A stretch of 64,000 nt of DNA, taken from Falsiroseomonas sp050563535. GTDB lineage: Bacteria > Pseudomonadota > Alphaproteobacteria > Acetobacterales > Acetobacteraceae. A program made the translations under genes and the position numbers. The notes beneath the pieces were generated by a model. That model saw only the letters and a program-made list of their open reading frames with translations, made no database searches and was not told the DNA's origin. The stretch's first letter is position 1. Each line of letters starts with the position of its first letter. This document shows, in pieces, positions 61,415 through 64,000 of this stretch. Location: positions 1 to 64,000 of the forward strand of contig NZ_JBNXUO010000004.1 in assembly GCF_050563535.1 (NCBI RefSeq), in the 5' to 3' direction.

Positions 61415-62658
61415 GCCGCGCACCGCCCGTGCTTCACTTCGTACATCGCGTGGTCCGCGCGCCCCACCAGGGTCTCCGCCGTGTCGTCCGGCCGTGCGGC
61501 GGCCAGGCCGAGGCTGGCGCGCACGGCATCCGCCCCCGCCTGCGGCCAGCCGGGCAGCGGGCCGGGATCGCCGAGCCCCGCGCAGCGCGCGGCGGCAAGG
61601 TCCGGCTCGATGCCGTCCAGCCACAGCGCGAATTCGTCGCCGCCGAGCCGCGCGGCGAGGTCCCCCGGCCGCGCCGCCCCGCGCAGCCGCTGCGCCATGG
61701 CGCGCAGCGCCGCATCCCCGGCCGCGTGGCCATGCAGGTCGTTCAGCGGCTTGAGCCGGTCGAGGTCGATATAGGCGATGGTGCCGGCCGGGGCATTCGG
61801 CTGCGCCAGCCGCGCCCGCAGCGCATCGACGAAGCCGCGGCGGTTCAGCAGGCCGGTCAGCGCATCCGTATGCGCCGCCTGGTCCAGGTCCCGCTGCCGC
61901 GCCGCTTCGGCGTGGAGCGCGGCGATCGGTTCCGCCAGCGCGCCCAGGAGCGCGTGCTCATCCGCGTCGAAGGGCGGGTCGCGCCAGGCCAGCAGGGCGA
62001 GGTCCCGGCCCACCGCCACCAGCGCGGCCGGGCCGGGTGGCGGCGGCGTGCCCGGCGGCGGCAGGGCGCCGAGGATCGCGGCCGGATCCTCGCCGGCCGT
62101 GGCGTCCAGCTGCCAGCCCTCTGCCGACCGCCGCAGCAGCGCCGCCCCGGCGCAGCCCAGCGCATGCGGCACCCCGGCCAGCAGCGTGCCCAGCGCCGCT
62201 TCCGCCTGCCGCTCGCCGCGGCCGCGCAGCGCGGTGCCCAGCAGGCGGCCGAGCGCGGTGGTGCGGTACAGCGCGCGCGCCGTCAGGTCGTCCTGCCGTT
62301 CCTCCACGGTCACGTCGCGGGCGGCGCCGCGCAGCCCGCCTGCGCAGGGCAGGGCGGTGAATTCCAGGCAGCGCGCCTCCCCCCCGCCCAGGCGCAGCCA
62401 GGCGCGCAGGCCGCGCACGGCGCCGCCCGCGAAGGGGTCGGGCGCCGCGGGGTCCACCAGCCATGCCCGCGCCGTATCGCCGATCAGCGCCGCCGCCGGC
62501 CGGCCCAGCACGGTGTCGGGCGCAAGGAAGGTGAAGCGGCCTTCGGCGTCCGTCTCGAACAGGAGGTCGGCGGCGAGAAGGGCCAGGTCGCGCCAGCGCG
62601 CGCGGCTGTCGAGGAGGGCTGCGGCGAAGGCTGCGTCCGGGGCGTGCGGGTGCGTCAC
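61411..62658 (-). CDS. GGDEF diguanylate cyclase with PAS-like and GAF-like sensor regions
   Basis: A 415-residue cytoplasmic protein. The N-terminal part (LLAADLLFETDAEGRFTFL) is PAS-like, a middle region (about 135-240) is GAF-like, and the C-terminal GGDEF domain is active-looking, with GGDEF at 339-343. An inhibitory I-site RxxD (RPGD, 330-333) lies five residues before it. DALTGLLNRRGF is the domain's start signature. It would make cyclic di-GMP in response to a cytoplasmic cue. It starts at GTG 62658, with a poor ribosome site, and is coupled to DUF2336 downstream. Confidence 0.9.
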   Translation of the reverse strand: MTHPHAPDAAFAAALLDSRARWRDLALLAADLLFETDAEGRFTFLAPDTVLGRPAAALIGDTARAWLVDPAAPDPFAGGAVRGLRAWLRLGGGEARCLEFTALPCAGGLRGAARDVTVEERQDDLTARALYRTTALGRLLGTALRGRGERQAEAALGTLLAGVPHALGCAGAALLRRSAEGWQLDATAGEDPAAILGALPPPGTPPPPGPAALVAVGRDLALLAWRDPPFDADEHALLGALAEPIAALHAEAARQRDLDQAAHTDALTGLLNRRGFVDALRARLAQPNAPAGTIAYIDLDRLKPLNDLHGHAAGDAALRAMAQRLRGAARPGDLAARLGGDEFALWLDGIEPDLAAARCAGLGDPGPLPGWPQAGADAVRASLGLAAARPDDTAETLVGRADHAMYEVKHGRCAA

Positions 62659-62716
62659 GCCGGCACTCTGGGCGCTTTGCCTAAACCTATTGTTGACGGC
62701 GCGTGACGAGGCCGCG

Positions 62717-62722
62717 TTGACA
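62717..62722 (+). promoter_or_regulatory. Candidate -35 element upstream of dapD
   Basis: A consensus TTGACA lies 66 bp before the dapD start in the 129-bp divergent gap. Seventeen bases downstream the -10 position reads GCATGG, which is poor, so the promoter assignment is weak. A second TTGACG is at 62693-62698. Confidence 0.25.
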
Positions 62723-62787
62723 TCACGCCGGCGCTCTCGGCATGGTCCGCGGCCCCCGCCACCCGCATCCAGGACACGCCCGACACC

Positions 62788-63624
62788 ATGGACAAGACCG
62801 CCCTGCAGGCGCGAATCGAGGCGCTCTGGGCCCGCCGCGACACGCTGAACGCCCAGACCCAGGGCCCCGACCGCGCCGCGGTGGACGAGGCGCTCGCCCT
62901 GCTCGACGGCGGCGGCGCCCGCGTGGCGGAGCCGGACGGCAAGGGCGGCTGGAAGGTGAACCAGTGGCTGAAGCAGGCGGTGCTGATGAGCTTCCGCCTG
63001 TCCGACAGCCAGCCGATGGACACCGCCGCCGGCGCCTATGACAAGGTGCCGCTGAAGTTCGAGGGCTGGGGCGAGAACCGCTTCAAGGCCGCCGGCTTCC
63101 GCGCCGTGCCGGGCGCTGTGGTGCGACGTTCCGCCTACATCGCGCCGGGCGTCATCCTGATGCCGTCCTTCGTCAATCTCGGCGCCTATGTCGATTCGGG
63201 CACGATGATCGACACCTGGGCCACCGTCGGGTCCTGCGCGCAGATCGGCAGGAACTGCCACATCTCCGGCGGCGCCGGCATCGGCGGCGTGCTGGAGCCG
63301 CTGCAGGCAAACCCGGTGGTGATCGAGGACGACTGCTTCATCGGCGCGCGGTCGGAAGTGGCCGAAGGCGTGATCGTGGAGCGCGGCAGCGTGCTGTCCA
63401 TGGGCGTCTATCTCGGCGCCTCCACCCGCATCGTCGACCGCGCGACGGGCGAGGTGATGTACGGCCGCGTGCCCGCCTACTCGGTGGTCGTCTCCGGCAC
63501 GATGCCGGGCCGCCCGCTGCCCGACGGCACGCCGGGGCCGAGCCTCTACTGCGCGGTGATCGTCAAGCGCGTGGACGAGCGGACGCGGTCGAAGACGTCG
63601 ATCAACGACCTGCTCCGTGACTGA
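62788..63624 (+). CDS. dapD: 2,3,4,5-tetrahydropyridine-2,6-dicarboxylate N-succinyltransferase
   Basis: A 278-residue cytoplasmic enzyme of the succinylase branch to meso-diaminopimelate and lysine. It transfers succinyl from succinyl-CoA to tetrahydrodipicolinate. The left-handed beta helix is seen as hexapeptide repeats from VVRRSAYIAPGVILMPSFV onward, with MIDTWATVGSCAQIG and GGVLEP as DapD signatures. Length matches the family. The stop overlaps the dapE GTG start by 8 nt. Confidence 0.97.
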   Translation: MDKTALQARIEALWARRDTLNAQTQGPDRAAVDEALALLDGGGARVAEPDGKGGWKVNQWLKQAVLMSFRLSDSQPMDTAAGAYDKVPLKFEGWGENRFKAAGFRAVPGAVVRRSAYIAPGVILMPSFVNLGAYVDSGTMIDTWATVGSCAQIGRNCHISGGAGIGGVLEPLQANPVVIEDDCFIGARSEVAEGVIVERGSVLSMGVYLGASTRIVDRATGEVMYGRVPAYSVVVSGTMPGRPLPDGTPGPSLYCAVIVKRVDERTRSKTSINDLLRD

Positions 63625-64000
63625 CCCGGTCCCCCTCGCGCAGGCGCTGATCCGCTGCCCGAGCGTGACGCCCGCCGATGCGGGCGCGCTCGACGTGGTG
63701 CAGCGGGCGCTGGAGCCGCTGGGCTTCGCCTGCACGCGGCTGGCCTTCGGGCCGGACGACTACCGGGTGGACAACCTGTTCGCCCGCCGCGGCACCGAAG
63801 GCCCGCATTTCTGCTATGCCGGCCATACCGACGTGGTGCCCCCCGGCGACGCCGCGGCCTGGAGCGACGATCCCTTCTCCGGCACGGTGCGGGACGGACT
63901 GCTGTTCGGGCGCGGCGCCTGCGACATGAAGGGCGGCGTAGCCGCCTTCATCGCCGGGCTGACCGACTTCCTGGCCGCGAATCCCGCCCACCGGGGCAGC
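63617..64000 (+). CDS. dapE: Succinyl-diaminopimelate desuccinylase, N-terminal part (runs off the window)
   Basis: The first 128 residues of a dizinc peptidase-family enzyme that removes succinate from N-succinyl-L,L-diaminopimelate. LIRCPSVTPADAGAL at the N-terminus, the metal motif CYAGHTDVVPPGD and the catalytic GRGACDMKGG are typical of DapE. The GTG start 63617 sits within the last codons of dapD. This gives the usual MTDPVPLAQALI-type start and couples the two consecutive steps of the pathway. Confidence 0.96.
   Translation, partial: MTDPVPLAQALIRCPSVTPADAGALDVVQRALEPLGFACTRLAFGPDDYRVDNLFARRGTEGPHFCYAGHTDVVPPGDAAAWSDDPFSGTVRDGLLFGRGACDMKGGVAAFIAGLTDFLAANPAHRGS

Overview
The window is very GC-rich with a strong G/C third-position preference, so many spurious frames stay open. 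Its gene content points to an aerobic alphaproteobacterium, most likely an Acetobacteraceae member of the Roseomonas type. Supporting signs are orphan Bug-type binding receptors, several CaiB/acyl-CoA catabolic operons, a DUF1501/DUF1800 pair, DUF2336, and long operons joined by ATGA or GTGA overlaps. The taxonomy is inference. I saw no rRNA, tRNA, CRISPR array, transposase or phage gene, so this looks like ordinary chromosome with many accessory catabolic islands.

Layout. 1-220: tail of a GspK-like type II secretion gene. 258-5654 (-): a giant haem peroxidase carrying RTX calcium-binding repeats. 5955-11614 (-): a queuosine operon, queA-tgt-queF-queG-queC-yhhQ, ending in a class I glutamine amidotransferase. 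11733-16078: a secreted phosphoesterase, a 93-residue orphan protein with a double-glycine-leader signature, a hypothetical protein, and the DUF1501/DUF1800 pair. 16324-18405: an elongation factor G gene standing alone. 18473-23842: a MaoC hydratase, an envelope pair (L,D-transpeptidase plus DUF882), an alpha/beta hydrolase, a hypothetical protein and a methyltransferase.

23852-27815 (-): acyl-CoA ligase, Bug receptor and a signal-less family 5 binding protein. 27975-37460 (+): a tightly overlapped operon for a dipeptide/opine-type ABC importer (binding protein, two permeases, two ATPases), followed by an amidohydrolase-like protein, a GlcD-type flavoprotein and a protein made of two tandem alpha/beta-hydrolase domains. 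37513-40094 (-): another family 5 binding protein and a nitronate monooxygenase. 40216-46245 (+): a beta-oxidation operon resembling pimFACD (pimeloyl/dicarboxylyl-CoA degradation). 46327-48368: beta- and alpha-like halves of a succinyl-CoA-synthetase-type ligase, encoded head to head with 14 bp between the starts. 48341-51305: Bug receptor, CaiB CoA-transferase and enoyl-CoA hydratase.

51464-58818: Nudix hydrolase, then a probable amino or imino acid catabolic island. This holds a hydantoinase-like amidohydrolase, a polar amino acid ABC permease and binding protein, a DapA-family lyase and, divergently, a 949-residue fusion of the three HcnABC/opine- or hydroxyproline-dehydrogenase-type subunits. 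58837-62658 (-): a PDZ protein whose trypsin-like triad is lost, a small lipoprotein, DUF2336 and a diguanylate cyclase. 62788-64000 (+): dapD and the start of dapE, for diaminopimelate/lysine synthesis.

The most unusual items are the tandem alpha/beta hydrolase with His and Asn at the nucleophile elbows, the triple-fusion dehydrogenase with its neighbours, the divergent CoA-ligase subunits, the orphan double-glycine peptide, and two genes (permease at 53348, lipoprotein at 59893) whose conserved N-termini have no ATG, GTG or TTG start in frame.
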